Below, piece by piece: positions 16,735 through 36,014 of a stretch of DNA of 36,071 nt. The translations under genes were made by a program, and so were the position numbers. This DNA comes from an uncultured Helicobacter sp. Lineage in GTDB: Bacteria > Campylobacterota > Campylobacteria > Campylobacterales > Helicobacteraceae. The first letter of the stretch is position 1. The number at the start of each line of letters is the position of its first letter. A model generated the notes under the pieces. That model did no database searches. It was not told the DNA's origin and worked only from the letters and a program-made list of their open reading frames with translations. The DNA is taken from positions 1 through 36,071 of the forward strand of contig CAMWUR010000019.1 in assembly GCA_947177485.1 (NCBI GenBank). The letters are read 5' to 3'.

Positions 16735-17265
16735 ATGTCTTTTGCGTGGTATGCGATTCAAACCTATTATGGGAGTGAACGTTCTGTCAAGGACGCCATT
16801 GAGAATCTTGTGCGTGAATATAAGATTCAAGACCGCGTGGAGCAGATTGTTGTCCCTACAGAGGACATTATCGAAATCAAAAACAATAAAAAAAGAATCT
16901 CGGAACGTAGCGTATATCCTGGTTATGTCTTCATTAAAGTCGATTTGGACACAAAAACATGGCATTTGATTCAATCCCTGCCACGTGTAGGACGTTTCAT
17001 TGGCGAGGCAAAAAAACCCACGCCATTGAGCGAATCAGACATTAACACGATTCTTGAAAAAATCACCAATCGTGCTGCCCCACGTCCAAAAATCTTTTTT
17101 GAAACCGGCGAAGTCGTTCGAATCACGGAAGGACCTTTTGTGAATTTCACAGGCACTGTGGAAGAATATGACATGGAGCATCGCAAATTGAAACTCAATG
17201 TTTCTATTTTTGGGAGAAGCACTCCTATTGAGATTCTCTATTCTCAAGTGGAAAAAATCGTCTAA
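16735..17265 (+). CDS. nusG: transcription termination/antitermination factor NusG
   Basis: 176 residues from the ATG at 16735 (MSFAWYAIQTYYGSE), with GGGAGTAGGA upstream. NGN domain in the first ~95 residues, binding RNA polymerase (beta-prime coiled coil in the family); KOW domain at about 120-176 with VVRITEGPFVNFTGTVEE. Couples polymerase to the ribosome or Rho. Ten bases after secE. Confidence 0.96.
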   Translation: MSFAWYAIQTYYGSERSVKDAIENLVREYKIQDRVEQIVVPTEDIIEIKNNKKRISERSVYPGYVFIKVDLDTKTWHLIQSLPRVGRFIGEAKKPTPLSESDINTILEKITNRAAPRPKIFFETGEVVRITEGPFVNFTGTVEEYDMEHRKLKLNVSIFGRSTPIEILYSQVEKIV

Positions 17266-17287
17266 TCTAAAACATTAAGGAAACCAA

Positions 17288-17713
17288 ATGGCAAAAAAAA
17301 TCGTTGGGGAGCTTAAGCTTCAGATTCCGGCAGGCAAGGCAAATCCATCGCCTCCCGTGGGACCGGCTTTGGGACAAAGAGGGGTCAATATTATGGAGTT
17401 TTGTAAGGCTTTCAATGAAAAAACAAAAGACATGGGCAGTTTCAATATTCCCGTGATTATCACCGTTTATCAAGATAAGAGCTTTACTTTTATTACCAAA
17501 AAACCCCCCGTAACGGATTTGATTAAAAAAGCGGCAGGGATTCAAAAGGGTTCAGACAATCCTTTGAAAAACAAAGTTGCAAAGCTCACAAAGGCGCAGG
17601 TGTTAGAGATTGCAAAAACCAAATCAGAGGATTTGAACGCAAAAGACATAGATGGTGCCGTCAAGATTGTTGAAGGCAGCGCTCGTAGCATGGGCGTTGA
17701 GATTGTCGAATAA
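17288..17713 (+). CDS. rplK: 50S ribosomal protein L11
   Basis: 141 residues, normal length. N-terminal [30 protein letters not shown] and C-terminal [11 protein letters not shown] are diagnostic. Binds 23S rRNA at the GTPase centre and is the site sensed by the stringent-response enzyme. AAGGAAA ribosome site upstream. In the conserved rplKAJL cluster. Confidence 0.98.
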   Translation: MAKKIVGELKLQIPAGKANPSPPVGPALGQRGVNIMEFCKAFNEKTKDMGSFNIPVIITVYQDKSFTFITKKPPVTDLIKKAAGIQKGSDNPLKNKVAKLTKAQVLEIAKTKSEDLNAKDIDGAVKIVEGSARSMGVEIVE

Positions 17714-17734
17714 GCAGAAAAGTTGGAGTATAAT

Positions 17735-18439
17735 ATGGCAAAAAAACAAACAAAAAGAATGAGAGTTTTGCTTGAAAAGGTGGATACAACCAAAATATAC
17801 GACATCACAACAGCATCTGCCACAATCAAAGAATTGCGCTCTGCAAAGTTTGATGAAACGATAGAAATTGCATTGCGTTTAGGTGTTGACCCTCGTCATG
17901 CAGACCAGATGATTCGCGGTGCTGTGGTGTTGCCACATGGGACAGGAAAAACAGTGCGTGTAGCGGTGTTTGCAAAAGGCGTCAAGGCAGATGAAGCAAA
18001 AAATGCGGGCGCAGACATTGTGGGAGCAGATGATTTAGCTGAAGACATCAAAGCGGGCAATATCAATTTTGATATTGTCATCGCAACACCAGATATGATG
18101 GCTTTAGTTGGAAAAGTTGGGCGCATTTTGGGACCAAAAGGGCTCATGCCAAACCCCAAAACAGGCACCGTAACAATGGACGTTAGCAAAGCCGTCAATA
18201 ATGTCAAAAGCGGACAAGTGAATTTCCGTGTGGATAAAAAAGGCAATATTCACGCTCCAATTGGCAAGGTGAGCTTTAGCGAAGACAAAATCAAAGGCAA
18301 TCTCGAAGAGCTTGTGAAAATGATTAATCGTCTTAAGCCTTCTGTTGCCAAAGGTAAATACATTCGCCATGCAACTCTCTCGCTCACAATGAGTCCTTCG
18401 TTGCAGCTCGATGCACAAGAACTCATGGATTTGCGTTAG
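17735..18439 (+). CDS. rplA: 50S ribosomal protein L1
   Basis: 234 residues from the ATG at 17735 (MAKKQTKRM), with GGAG six bases upstream; an earlier in-frame ATG (17723) overlaps that ribosome site and is rejected. Forms the L1 stalk and in other bacteria represses its own operon. [22 protein letters not shown] is the family signature region. Confidence 0.97.
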   Translation: MAKKQTKRMRVLLEKVDTTKIYDITTASATIKELRSAKFDETIEIALRLGVDPRHADQMIRGAVVLPHGTGKTVRVAVFAKGVKADEAKNAGADIVGADDLAEDIKAGNINFDIVIATPDMMALVGKVGRILGPKGLMPNPKTGTVTMDVSKAVNNVKSGQVNFRVDKKGNIHAPIGKVSFSEDKIKGNLEELVKMINRLKPSVAKGKYIRHATLSLTMSPSLQLDAQELMDLR

Positions 18440-18449
18440 CACAAATGGC

Positions 18450-18526
18450 TTAATCTTAGACTGATGACTACGGGGGCTACGGCTTAAACTTCCCTGTAAT
18501 AGGTTGTTTGTCGGAAAGGAGTACCA
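18450..18526 (+). promoter_or_regulatory. L10-type ribosomal leader upstream of rplJ
   Basis: The 87-base gap between rplA and rplJ contains a 7-bp stem, TACGGGG (18469-18475) with CCCTGTA (18492-18498). It encloses a loop with GGCTTAAAC, resembling the conserved GCUUAAU element of the L10 leader where L10(L12)4 binds and represses. Resemblance by eye only. Confidence 0.55.
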
Positions 18527-19009
18527 ATGACAAGAAACGAAAAAACTCGCATCATAGAGGACTTGACTACGGGTTTCAAAGCATCAAATGCGATTGCCGT
18601 GTGCGATTATAAAGGCTTAAGTGTCAAACAGCTCGAATCGCTCCGATTGAATGCGCGTGCAGCAGATGTCAAGATTCAAGTCGTCAAAAACACTCTCGCT
18701 GCAATCGCACTCAAAAATGCAGGGATAGAAGGTTTGGAATTTCGAGACACCAATTTGTTCGCTTGGGGCGAGGACCAAGTAGCTCTTGCAAAGATTTTGA
18801 GCAAGTTTGCTACGGATACAAATGGCATGTTTGCCATCAAAAACGGCTTCTTTGAAGGTGAAGTTGTCGATGCCAAACATATTGACATTGTATCCAAAAT
18901 GCCTTCACGTGATGAGCTATTGGGCATGTTGCTCTCTGTTTGGATGGGACCTGCTCGATATTTTGTTACAGGGCTTGACAATTTGCGCAAGCAAAAAGAA
19001 GAAAATTAA
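18527..19009 (+). CDS. rplJ: 50S ribosomal protein L10
   Basis: 160 residues. [13 protein letters not shown] start, [15 protein letters not shown] and [11 protein letters not shown] are characteristic. It anchors L7/L12 dimers through its C-terminal helix. Strong GGAAAGGAG ribosome site. Expression probably controlled by the leader just upstream. Confidence 0.97.
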   Translation: MTRNEKTRIIEDLTTGFKASNAIAVCDYKGLSVKQLESLRLNARAADVKIQVVKNTLAAIALKNAGIEGLEFRDTNLFAWGEDQVALAKILSKFATDTNGMFAIKNGFFEGEVVDAKHIDIVSKMPSRDELLGMLLSVWMGPARYFVTGLDNLRKQKEEN

Positions 19010-19026
19010 ACAACAAGGAGATTGTT

Positions 19027-28150
<9,124 letters not shown>

Positions 28151-28170
28151 GTATTTAAAAAGCCCATTTG

Positions 28171-28179
28171 TGCTAGAAT
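28171..28179 (+). promoter_or_regulatory. extended -10 promoter for rpsL-rpsG-fusA
   Basis: TGCTAGAAT (TGn plus TAGAAT) lies 33 bases before the rpsL start, in the 61-base gap after rpoBC. No good -35. It suggests the str genes can be transcribed separately from rpoBC. Confidence 0.5.
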
Positions 28180-28211
28180 AGACGCTAAAATTTATTTTCT
28201 AAGGAAAAGAT

Positions 28212-28595
28212 GTGCCAACGATTAATCAGTTGATTCGCAAAGAAAGAAAGAAAGCGATGAAGAAATCCAAATCGCCCGCATTGGTTGAATGCCCCCAAAG
28301 ACGGGGCGTTTGCACGAGAGTTTACACCACAACACCCAAAAAGCCAAACTCGGCGTTGCGCAAGGTTGCAAAGGTGCGGCTCACAAGCGGATTTGAGGTG
28401 ATTAGCTATATCCCCGGTGAGGGGCACAACCTGCAAGAACACTCGATTGTGCTCATTCGCGGCGGAAGGGTCAAGGATTTGCCCGGTGTGAAGTACCATA
28501 TCATTCGTGGCGCACTTGACACGGCGGGTGTGGCAAAACGAACGGTGTCTCGCAGCAAATATGGTGCGAAAAAAGCCAAAGCGGCTGCAAAATAA
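28212..28595 (+). CDS. rpsL: 30S ribosomal protein S12
   Basis: 127 residues, starting with GTG at 28212 ([13 protein letters not shown]). AAGGA lies six bases upstream. An out-of-frame ATG overlaps the start (28210) and would encode only seven residues. [13 protein letters not shown] and [13 protein letters not shown] carry the lysines where streptomycin resistance mutations fall; both are wild type. Decoding-centre protein. First gene of the rpsL-rpsG-fusA set. Confidence 0.97.
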   Translation: MPTINQLIRKERKKAMKKSKSPALVECPQRRGVCTRVYTTTPKKPNSALRKVAKVRLTSGFEVISYIPGEGHNLQEHSIVLIRGGRVKDLPGVKYHIIRGALDTAGVAKRTVSRSKYGAKKAKAAAK

Positions 28596-29081
<486 letters not shown>

Positions 29082-29089
29082 GAAAAACA

Positions 29090-31171
29090 ATGTCTCGAAA
29101 AATTCCTTTGAATAAAATCCGTAATATCGGCATCGCAGCGCATATTGATGCAGGCAAAACAACAACAACTGAACGCATTTTGTTCTACACAGGCGTGAGC
29201 CACAAGATTGGCGAAGTACATGACGGCGCAGCGACAATGGATTGGATGGAGCAAGAAAAAGAGCGCGGTATCACGATTACCTCTGCCGCAACCACATGCT
29301 TTTGGAATGACCACCAAATCAATATCATTGACACCCCCGGACACGTTGACTTCACCATCGAAGTTGAACGTTCAATGCGCGTTCTCGATGGTGCTGTGGC
29401 AGTCTTTTGTTCTGTGGGCGGCGTGCAACCCCAAAGCGAGACTGTTTGGCGACAAGCAAACAAATATGGCGTTCCGCGCATGGTTTTTGTGAACAAAATG
29501 GACAGAATCGGCGCGAATTTTTATAATGTCGAATCGCAAATCAAAGAAAGACTCAAGGCAAATCCTGTGCCTGTCGTGATTCCAATTGGCGCAGAAGATA
29601 GCTTTAAAGGTGTTGTGGATCTTATCCGTATGAAAGCTATCATCTGGAATGACGACACAATGGGCGCGAAGTATGACATCGAAGATATTCCCGCTGATTT
29701 GCTCGACAAAGCAAAAGAATACCGCGAAAAGATGGTCGAAGCCGCGGCAGAATCTGATGAAGAACTCATGGAAAAATATCTCGCCGGCGAAGAGTTGAGC
29801 GAAGAAGAAATCAAAAAGGGGCTCAAGCTCGGCTGTCATGCAATGAGTATTATTCCTATGCTTTGTGGCTCATCGTTTAAAAACAAAGGCGTGCAAACGC
29901 TGCTTGATGCCGTTGTGCAATATCTCCCTGCCCCCACAGAAGTCGCTGATATTCGCGGCGTGAGCGCAAAAGACGAGGGCAAAGAAATCTCTGTGCAATC
30001 AGCTGATGATGGCGAGTTTGCTGGTTTGGCATTCAAGATCATGACCGACCCCTTTGTGGGACAGCTCACATTCGTGCGCGTGTATCGCGGCAAACTCGAA
30101 TCAGGCAGCTATGTCTATAACTCGACCAAAGGCAAAAAAGAGCGCGTTGGGCGCTTGCTCAAAATGCATGCCAACCGCCGTGAAGACATCAAAGAAATCT
30201 TTGCTGGTGAGATTTGTGCCTTTGTGGGACTCAAAGAAACGCTCACGGGCGATACGCTTTGTTCAGAAAAAGACCCTGTGATTTTGGAACGCATGGAATT
30301 CCCCGAGCCTGTCATTTCAATCGCTGTCGAACCCAAGACTAAAGCCGACCAAGAAAAAATGAGCATCGCACTCTCAAAGCTCGCCGAAGAAGACCCGAGC
30401 TTCCGTGTCGAAACAGACGAAGAGAGCGGGCAAACCATTATTTCAGGCATGGGTGAATTGCACCTCGAAATCATTGTTGACCGTATGAAACGTGAGTTTA
30501 AAGTCGAAGCTGAAGTGGGACAACCCCAAGTCGCCTTCCGCGAGACGATTCGTAGCAGCGTGAATAAAGAACACAAATATGCCAAACAAAGCGGCGGACG
30601 CGGGCAATATGGGCATGTCTTTATCAAGCTCGAACCCCAAGAAGCAGGCAAAGGCTATGAATTTGTCGATGAGATTAAGGGCGGCGTGATTCCAAAAGAA
30701 TATATCCCTGCCGTCAACAAAGGAATCATTGAGGCAATGCAAAGCGGTGTGCTTGCGGGCTACCCTGTTGTGGATTGCAAAGTTACACTCTATGACGGAA
30801 GCTACCACGAGGTGGATTCAAGCGAAATGGCGTTCAAAATCGCTGGTTCTATGGCATTCAAAGAAGCTGCGCGAGACGCGAGTCCTGTATTACTCGAACC
30901 CATTATGAAAGTCGAAGTCGAAGTGCCCGAAGAATATATGGGCGATGTGATTGGCGACCTCAACCGCCGCCGCGGACAGATTAACTCGATGGACGACAGG
31001 CAAGGGCTCAAAATCATCAATGCCTTTGTGCCTCTTGCCGAGATGTTTGGATATTCAACAGATTTGCGTTCTGCCACACAAGGGCGCGGGACGTATGTTA
31101 TGGAAATGAGCCATTATGGCGAAGTGCCCGGGAATATCGCTAAAGAAATTGTTGAAAAACGTAAAGGCTAA
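29090..31171 (+). CDS. fusA: elongation factor G
   Basis: 693 residues. Translocation GTPase: P-loop [14 protein letters not shown], switch [19 protein letters not shown], then domains II-V, with [10 protein letters not shown] and GGRGQYGHV in the later domains. Normal full length. AGGAA upstream of the ATG. A short HAD gene follows after two bases. Confidence 0.98.
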   Translation: MSRKIPLNKIRNIGIAAHIDAGKTTTTERILFYTGVSHKIGEVHDGAATMDWMEQEKERGITITSAATTCFWNDHQINIIDTPGHVDFTIEVERSMRVLDGAVAVFCSVGGVQPQSETVWRQANKYGVPRMVFVNKMDRIGANFYNVESQIKERLKANPVPVVIPIGAEDSFKGVVDLIRMKAIIWNDDTMGAKYDIEDIPADLLDKAKEYREKMVEAAAESDEELMEKYLAGEELSEEEIKKGLKLGCHAMSIIPMLCGSSFKNKGVQTLLDAVVQYLPAPTEVADIRGVSAKDEGKEISVQSADDGEFAGLAFKIMTDPFVGQLTFVRVYRGKLESGSYVYNSTKGKKERVGRLLKMHANRREDIKEIFAGEICAFVGLKETLTGDTLCSEKDPVILERMEFPEPVISIAVEPKTKADQEKMSIALSKLAEEDPSFRVETDEESGQTIISGMGELHLEIIVDRMKREFKVEAEVGQPQVAFRETIRSSVNKEHKYAKQSGGRGQYGHVFIKLEPQEAGKGYEFVDEIKGGVIPKEYIPAVNKGIIEAMQSGVLAGYPVVDCKVTLYDGSYHEVDSSEMAFKIAGSMAFKEAARDASPVLLEPIMKVEVEVPEEYMGDVIGDLNRRRGQINSMDDRQGLKIINAFVPLAEMFGYSTDLRSATQGRGTYVMEMSHYGEVPGNIAKEIVEKRKG

Positions 31172-31173
31172 CA

Positions 31174-31821
31174 TTGCTCGCGCTTTTTGACCTCGATGAG
31201 ACGCTCATTGCAGGCGATAGCGCGGGAAAATGGATAGAGTTTTGTGTCGAGTGCAAACTTGTCGATTCGAGCTTTTTGGAGCAGCTTGCCGTCTATGCGC
31301 AGCAATACAAAAACAAGACAATCGACATGCTTGCCTTTATGGAATTTTTTCTTCGCATTGTCGCCGGTCTGTCTGAATCAGAAGTCGGCGCGCTTGTTGC
31401 TAACTTTATCCCACAAAAAATCGTCCCTATCGTTTATCCCCAAATGCGCGAGATTCTGCATACGTACAAAAACGAGAGAAAAATCCTCATCTCGGCAACA
31501 GCCGATTTCCTCGTGCAGCCTATCGCCCAGCTTTTTGATATTTCTGAAACCATTGCAAGCCAAACAGAACGTAAAAATGGCATTTTTACAGGACACACAA
31601 AAGGTATTTTGTCATTTCATGATGGCAAAGTCAAACGTTTACAAGAATATTTAGATAAAGATTATAAAAGTTTGATTCAAGATTCTTGTTTTTATAGTGA
31701 CTCGATTAATGATTTGCCGCTGCTTGAACAAGTCAAAATCCCAATTGTGTGCAACCCTGATTCCCTGCTCGCCCCAATCGCTCAACGTCGACAATGGAAA
31801 TGTTTGCAACATGTGCTATAA
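31174..31821 (+). CDS. HAD-IB family phosphatase (SerB-like superfamily)
   Basis: 215 residues from a TTG at 31174, two bases after the fusA stop, with AAAGG six bases upstream. The TTG start is supported because the essential motif I (FDLDET, D6 and D8) begins at residue 5. Motif II ILISATADF, motif III lysine in GKVKRLQ, and motif IV SDSINDLPLL complete a HAD phosphatase; the alpha-helical cap lies between motifs I and II. The early context ALFDLDETLIAGDS matches the general HAD-IB group rather than true phosphoserine phosphatase. Substrate unknown. Likely co-expressed with fusA. Confidence 0.85.
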   Translation: MLALFDLDETLIAGDSAGKWIEFCVECKLVDSSFLEQLAVYAQQYKNKTIDMLAFMEFFLRIVAGLSESEVGALVANFIPQKIVPIVYPQMREILHTYKNERKILISATADFLVQPIAQLFDISETIASQTERKNGIFTGHTKGILSFHDGKVKRLQEYLDKDYKSLIQDSCFYSDSINDLPLLEQVKIPIVCNPDSLLAPIAQRRQWKCLQHVL

Positions 31822-31822
31822 T
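31814..31822 (+). promoter_or_regulatory. extended -10 promoter of the phosphate transporter gene
   Basis: TGCTATAAT, a perfect TGn-TATAAT, overlaps the stop codon of the HAD gene (31819-31821). Predicted start near 31829, leaving a leader of about 22 bases that includes the G-rich ribosome site. Confidence 0.65.
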
Positions 31823-31851
31823 ACCACCGCTATAAAACTAGGGGGTATCTA

Positions 31852-33552
31852 ATGGACAATATCAAAAACATGCGCAAGCTGGAGCAGGCTACAAGTTTCA
31901 ATCGTGCCGACTTCATCAAGCTTGGGCTTGCTATTTTGTTTGTGTTGGCTGCGGCTGCTGTTGCACTGTATTCGGCTTCTGCGTTTGGTGCAGAAGGCGA
32001 TTCACGTATGTCAGGCTTATCAGTGCTCATCATCGCAACAATGGTTGGGGGTTATATGGCGATGAACATCGGCGCAAACGATGTTGCTAATAATGTTGGT
32101 CCTGCCGTTGGCTCAAAGGCACTCACAATGGGTGGTGCGATTCTCATTGCAGCAGTCTGCGAAGCAAGCGGTGCAATCATTGCTGGGGGCGATGTCGTGG
32201 ATACCATTCGTTCGGGAATCATCGATTCAGCCAATGAAGTTTTGCAAGACAAAACCACTTTTATCAACCTCATGCTCTCTGCTCTCATCTCGAGCGCAGT
32301 ATGGCTGCATCTTGCCACCGTTCTTGGCGCCCCCGTCTCCACAACGCATTCTGTTGTCGGCGGAATCTTGGGCGCTGGCATCATGGCTGGCGGTTTTGGT
32401 ATTGTCAATTGGGCAACGATGGGCGAAATTGTGGGTAGCTGGATCATCTCACCTGTGCTTGGCGGACTCATCGCAGCAAGCTTTTTATTTATCGTCAAAC
32501 GTACAATCACGTATAAAGAAGACCAGCTCAAAGCGGCGCAAACGGTTGTGCCTATCTTGCTTTTCCTCATGACTTTTGCATTCTGCATGTATATGATTGG
32601 CAAGGGACTCAAAAACGTTTTTAGCCTCCCAATGCCTGTTTCTGTCGGAATCTCACTCGCCATTGGCTTGGTTGTGTATTTCATCTGCCGCCCGCTCATT
32701 ATCGCCGCTTCGGCAAAGCTTGAAAACAACAAAGAAAGCGTGGGTAAATTTTTCACGATTCCGCTCATTTTCGCAGCGGCGCTCTTGAGCTTTGCACATG
32801 GCACAAACGATGTTGCAAACGCTATTGGACCACTTGCCGCCATCAATGACCTTGTCGTTCATGGCGATGATTTGGCGCAAGCCGCAAGCGTGCCATTATG
32901 GATTATGATTGTTGGTGGGTTTGGAATCTCGCTTGGGCTTGCGCTCTATGGACCAAAGCTCATTCGTACAGTCGGCAGCGAGATTACCGAACTTGACCAA
33001 ATCCGCGCCTTTTGCGTAGCGATGAGCGCAGCGGTTACCGTGCTTGTTGCGTCTGCTTTGGGCTTACCCATTAGCTCTACACATGTAGCTGTGGGTGCTG
33101 TGTTTGGGGTTGGATTCTTACGTGAAGGAATCAAACGTCACTATTTCCAGATTGAACAAACCATCATCGAGGCGCACGAAAAAAGCGGCGAAGACACCAC
33201 AGCGATTAATCAATTTCTCGAGACTTTCCGCAAAGCGCCTATGGCTAAAAAACAGCTGTTGCTCAAAGCCATCAAACAAAGACGCGAAGCCGAAGAGGCT
33301 CTTGCTGCTGCAGGTGTAGCGATTGACGCAGAGGGCAAAATGAAGATAGTCGAAAAAACACAGACAGACAGCGCCCTACCCTTCTTGAGCAAAAAAGAAC
33401 AAAAGAAACTCAAACAAGCCTATAAAGAAGAGCTTGTCAAACGTTCGGCATTCAACAAAATCATTGCCACATGGATTATCACCGTACCCGTTGCAGCAGT
33501 CCTAAGTGGCACAATCTTTTTGGTTATCAGCTGGTTTGGAATCTCATACTAG
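31852..33552 (+). CDS. PiT-family inorganic phosphate transporter
   Basis: 566 residues, integral inner-membrane protein. The duplicated family signature is clear: GANDVANNVGPAVGSKAL in the first half and GTNDVANAIGPLAA in the second, with APVSTTHSVVGGILG and LPISSTHVAVGAVFG as the paired STH motifs. About ten or more membrane segments. A charged, helical loop of about 105 residues (roughly 435-540) sits before the last transmembrane helix. Couples phosphate entry to H+ or Na+ in the family. Own promoter just upstream; AGGGGG ribosome site. Confidence 0.92.
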   Translation: MDNIKNMRKLEQATSFNRADFIKLGLAILFVLAAAAVALYSASAFGAEGDSRMSGLSVLIIATMVGGYMAMNIGANDVANNVGPAVGSKALTMGGAILIAAVCEASGAIIAGGDVVDTIRSGIIDSANEVLQDKTTFINLMLSALISSAVWLHLATVLGAPVSTTHSVVGGILGAGIMAGGFGIVNWATMGEIVGSWIISPVLGGLIAASFLFIVKRTITYKEDQLKAAQTVVPILLFLMTFAFCMYMIGKGLKNVFSLPMPVSVGISLAIGLVVYFICRPLIIAASAKLENNKESVGKFFTIPLIFAAALLSFAHGTNDVANAIGPLAAINDLVVHGDDLAQAASVPLWIMIVGGFGISLGLALYGPKLIRTVGSEITELDQIRAFCVAMSAAVTVLVASALGLPISSTHVAVGAVFGVGFLREGIKRHYFQIEQTIIEAHEKSGEDTTAINQFLETFRKAPMAKKQLLLKAIKQRREAEEALAAAGVAIDAEGKMKIVEKTQTDSALPFLSKKEQKKLKQAYKEELVKRSAFNKIIATWIITVPVAAVLSGTIFLVISWFGISY

Positions 33553-33560
33553 GAGACAAT

Positions 33561-34703
33561 ATGTTGTTATTTACACCCGGTCCAACACCTGTACCAGAAG
33601 AATTGCGTTGGGCAATGGCAGCACCAGCAATCCATCATCGCACACCCGAATTTGAAAATATTTTTGCAAATACGAAAGCCTCGCTGCTTGCGCTGCTTGG
33701 TATGCAAGAAGTCCTTATGCTTGCAAGTTCAGGCACAGGCGCTATGGAAGCATGTATGGCAACCTTTTGCAACAACACGGCACTCGTCATCAATAGCGGC
33801 AAGTTTGGTGAACGTTTTGCCAAAATTGCCACAGCGCTTGGACGCTCTGTACATGAAATCAAACATGAATGGGACACACCCGCAAACGCTAACGAAGTAC
33901 TCGAAGCTCTTGGCAAAAACACAAACATCGATGCCGTCTTTTTGCAAGCATGCGAGAGTGCGGGCGGGCTACGTCACCCTTTTGAAGACATTGCAAGCGC
34001 CATCAAAGAACATAATCCCGAGATTTTTGTCGTTGTTGATTGTATCACAACGCTTGGTGTCGAGTTTATCGATACGCATAATATCGATGCGGTGATTGGT
34101 GGAAGCCAAAAGGCGTTTATGCTGCCACCCGGGCTTAGTATCATTGGCTTATCCGAAATGGCTGTGCGGCGAATCGAGCAATGCAATGTGGGCTATTATT
34201 TCAATCTTGCAAACGAGCTCAAGAATCAGCGCAAAAACACAACCGCCTATACGCCTGCGACCACGCTTATCATTGGGCTTGCAGAATATTTCCAAAAAGT
34301 CCTTATCGATGGATTTTATCATGTCTATCATACAACCAAAGCGCGCGCGTTGGGAACACAAAAAGCCATGCAGATTCTCGGGCTACAAATCTATCCAAAA
34401 GTGCCTGCAATAGCAATGACAACAATCGCACATGAACAAGCAGACACTTTGCGCAAAACACTCAAAAGCGACTTTGGCGTAAACGTTGCAGGTGGGCAAG
34501 ACCACCTCAAGGGCAAGATTTTCCGTATCAACCAAATGGGGCTTCTGCCCGTGCATGAATGCGCATGGGTTGTGAATGCTATCGAACTTACGCTCGAAAG
34601 GTTGCAATTGCGCAAATTCGATGGCAGCGCCAATACCGCCTTTTTGCAAACCTATTATGCCGAAATCAACAAACAAGCGCCCGGCGACCACCCAAAGCAG
34701 TAG
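33561..34703 (+). CDS. class V aminotransferase, SerC-annotated type of Helicobacter
   Basis: 380 residues from the ATG at 33561 (MLLFTPGPTPVPEE), with AGGAG upstream; a longer frame from 33471 overlaps the transporter gene and is rejected. PLP enzyme: K184 in GGSQKAFMLPPG binds the cofactor, and D160 in VVVDCITTLG pairs with the pyridine nitrogen. SSGTGAMEA and HHRTPEF are typical of alanine-glyoxylate/serine-pyruvate aminotransferases. From memory it closely resembles the H. pylori protein annotated phosphoserine aminotransferase (HP0736), so a serine-synthesis role is plausible, but it is not the classical SerC subgroup. Alternatives: serine-glyoxylate or alanine-glyoxylate aminotransferase. 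Confidence 0.85.
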   Translation: MLLFTPGPTPVPEELRWAMAAPAIHHRTPEFENIFANTKASLLALLGMQEVLMLASSGTGAMEACMATFCNNTALVINSGKFGERFAKIATALGRSVHEIKHEWDTPANANEVLEALGKNTNIDAVFLQACESAGGLRHPFEDIASAIKEHNPEIFVVVDCITTLGVEFIDTHNIDAVIGGSQKAFMLPPGLSIIGLSEMAVRRIEQCNVGYYFNLANELKNQRKNTTAYTPATTLIIGLAEYFQKVLIDGFYHVYHTTKARALGTQKAMQILGLQIYPKVPAIAMTTIAHEQADTLRKTLKSDFGVNVAGGQDHLKGKIFRINQMGLLPVHECAWVVNAIELTLERLQLRKFDGSANTAFLQTYYAEINKQAPGDHPKQ

Positions 34704-34706
34704 CAC

Positions 34707-35759
34707 ATGAAAATTCTCGTTACAGGAACGGCAGGCTTTATCGGTTCTTTTGTCGTACAACAACTGCTTAAGCGAGGCGATGAAGTCGTTGGGCTTGATA
34801 GTATCAACGACTATTATGATGTGCAACTCAAATTTGCACGATTAGAAAAGGCGGGGATTGCACGCGATTTGGTTGCATACAACAAACTCACCACAAGCAC
34901 ACTCGATTCACGTTATCGCTTTGTGCAGCTCAAGCTTGAAGACAAAAAATCTCTCCACTCCCTGTTTGCAAACGAGCGTTTTGATTCGGTTTGCAATCTC
35001 GCTGCGCAAGCGGGCGTACGCTATTCGCTGACCAACCCAGACGCCTATATCCAGAGCAATATCATTGGGTTTATGAATCTCCTTGAACTCTGCCGCAATT
35101 TTGAAATCGCGCACCTTGTCTATGCTTCGAGCTCATCTGTCTATGGGCTGAACCAAGAAATGCCCTTTAGCACGCATTTTGGAACGAACCACCCAATCAG
35201 CCTCTATGCGGCAAGCAAAAAGAGTAATGAGCTCATGGCGCACACCTACTCCCATTTGTTTGGCTTGCCCACAACGGGGCTGCGGTTTTTCACCGTCTAT
35301 GGTCCTTGGGGGCGCCCCGACATGGCATTATTTCTATTCACCAAAGCCATTCTCGAAGACAAGCCCATCGACATCTTCAACAATGGCGATATGATTCGGG
35401 ATTTCACATACATAGACGATATTGTCGAAGGCGTTGTGCGCGTCATCGACCACCCACCACGTAAAAACCCCGATTGGGACGCAATCATCGCCGACCCAAG
35501 CACCTCGTCTGCACCCTATAAAATCTACAATATCGGCAATAGTAATCCCGTGAAACTCATGGATTTCATCACCGAAATTGAAAAAAATATCGGCAAAGAG
35601 GCAATCAAAAATTTCTTGCCGCTCCAAGAAGGCGATGTCCCCGCGACTTATGCTTCGGTTACCGACCTGCAACGCGATTTGGGCTATCACCCTAGCACAC
35701 CCGTGAGCCTTGGTGTGGCAAATTTCGTGCGGTGGTATCGCAGATATTATAATGTCTAG
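34707..35759 (+). CDS. NAD-dependent epimerase, UDP-glucuronate 4-epimerase-like
   Basis: 350 residues. Extended short-chain dehydrogenase fold: GTAGFIG NAD loop (7-13), SSSSVYG with the catalytic serine (141-147), Y167 and K171 of the YxxxK pair, and [27 protein letters not shown] near the N-terminus and [16 protein letters not shown] are characteristic of UDP-glucuronate/galacturonate 4-epimerases. Probably supplies a nucleotide sugar for surface polysaccharide. Starts three bases after the aminotransferase stop, so the two are likely co-transcribed; a functional link is not obvious. Confidence 0.88.
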   Translation: MKILVTGTAGFIGSFVVQQLLKRGDEVVGLDSINDYYDVQLKFARLEKAGIARDLVAYNKLTTSTLDSRYRFVQLKLEDKKSLHSLFANERFDSVCNLAAQAGVRYSLTNPDAYIQSNIIGFMNLLELCRNFEIAHLVYASSSSVYGLNQEMPFSTHFGTNHPISLYAASKKSNELMAHTYSHLFGLPTTGLRFFTVYGPWGRPDMALFLFTKAILEDKPIDIFNNGDMIRDFTYIDDIVEGVVRVIDHPPRKNPDWDAIIADPSTSSAPYKIYNIGNSNPVKLMDFITEIEKNIGKEAIKNFLPLQEGDVPATYASVTDLQRDLGYHPSTPVSLGVANFVRWYRRYYNV

Positions 35760-35801
35760 CTTTGTTGGAATCGCCAAGAAATGCGTGTGGTAGACACAAT
35801 C

Positions 35802-35867
35802 TCGGAGGTGCGACTTTAGTCGCACATATTTATGATTTCATGAGTGCGATTGAAACCGCACCTCCGA
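35802..35867. repeat. long imperfect palindrome
   Basis: TCGGAGGTGCG (35802-35812) is exactly complementary to CGCACCTCCGA (35857-35867). After two mismatches the inner arms pair again (TTTAGTCGCAC with GTGCGATTGAA, two G-U pairs), leaving an 18-base loop. No T run follows, so it looks more like a dispersed intergenic repeat than a terminator. Confidence 0.85.
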
Positions 35868-35868
35868 T

Positions 35869-36014
35869 TGTCATATTGAGCTTACGCGAAACATCTCATC
35901 ATTGCAAGGATTGCTTAGAATCCGAAGCAATCCACGAAGTCGAGCAACACAGAAACGTTGACTGCCAAGCATTCCATGACGTTTGATTGCTTCGGGCAAG
36001 CCCTCACAATGACG
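35869..36014. repeat. candidate MITE-like inverted-repeat element
   Basis: Outer ends TGTCATATTGAG (35869-35880) and CTCACAATGACG (36003-36014) are imperfect inverted repeats. Inside, CCGAAGCAATC (35922-35932) is the exact complement of GATTGCTTCGG (35985-35995), and AAACGT/ACGTTT lie further in. The CATTG...GAAGCAATCC words resemble intergenic repeats seen in several bacterial groups. No transposase. Confidence 0.55.

Noticed and set aside
31174-31821. Naming the HAD gene serB
   Set aside because: The motif I context (ALFDLDETLIAGDS) and cap differ from phosphoserine phosphatase; only the superfamily is supported.
35762-35986. 74-residue plus-strand frame after the epimerase
   Set aside because: It lies across two palindromic repeats, has no ribosome site and its composition is that of the repeats.
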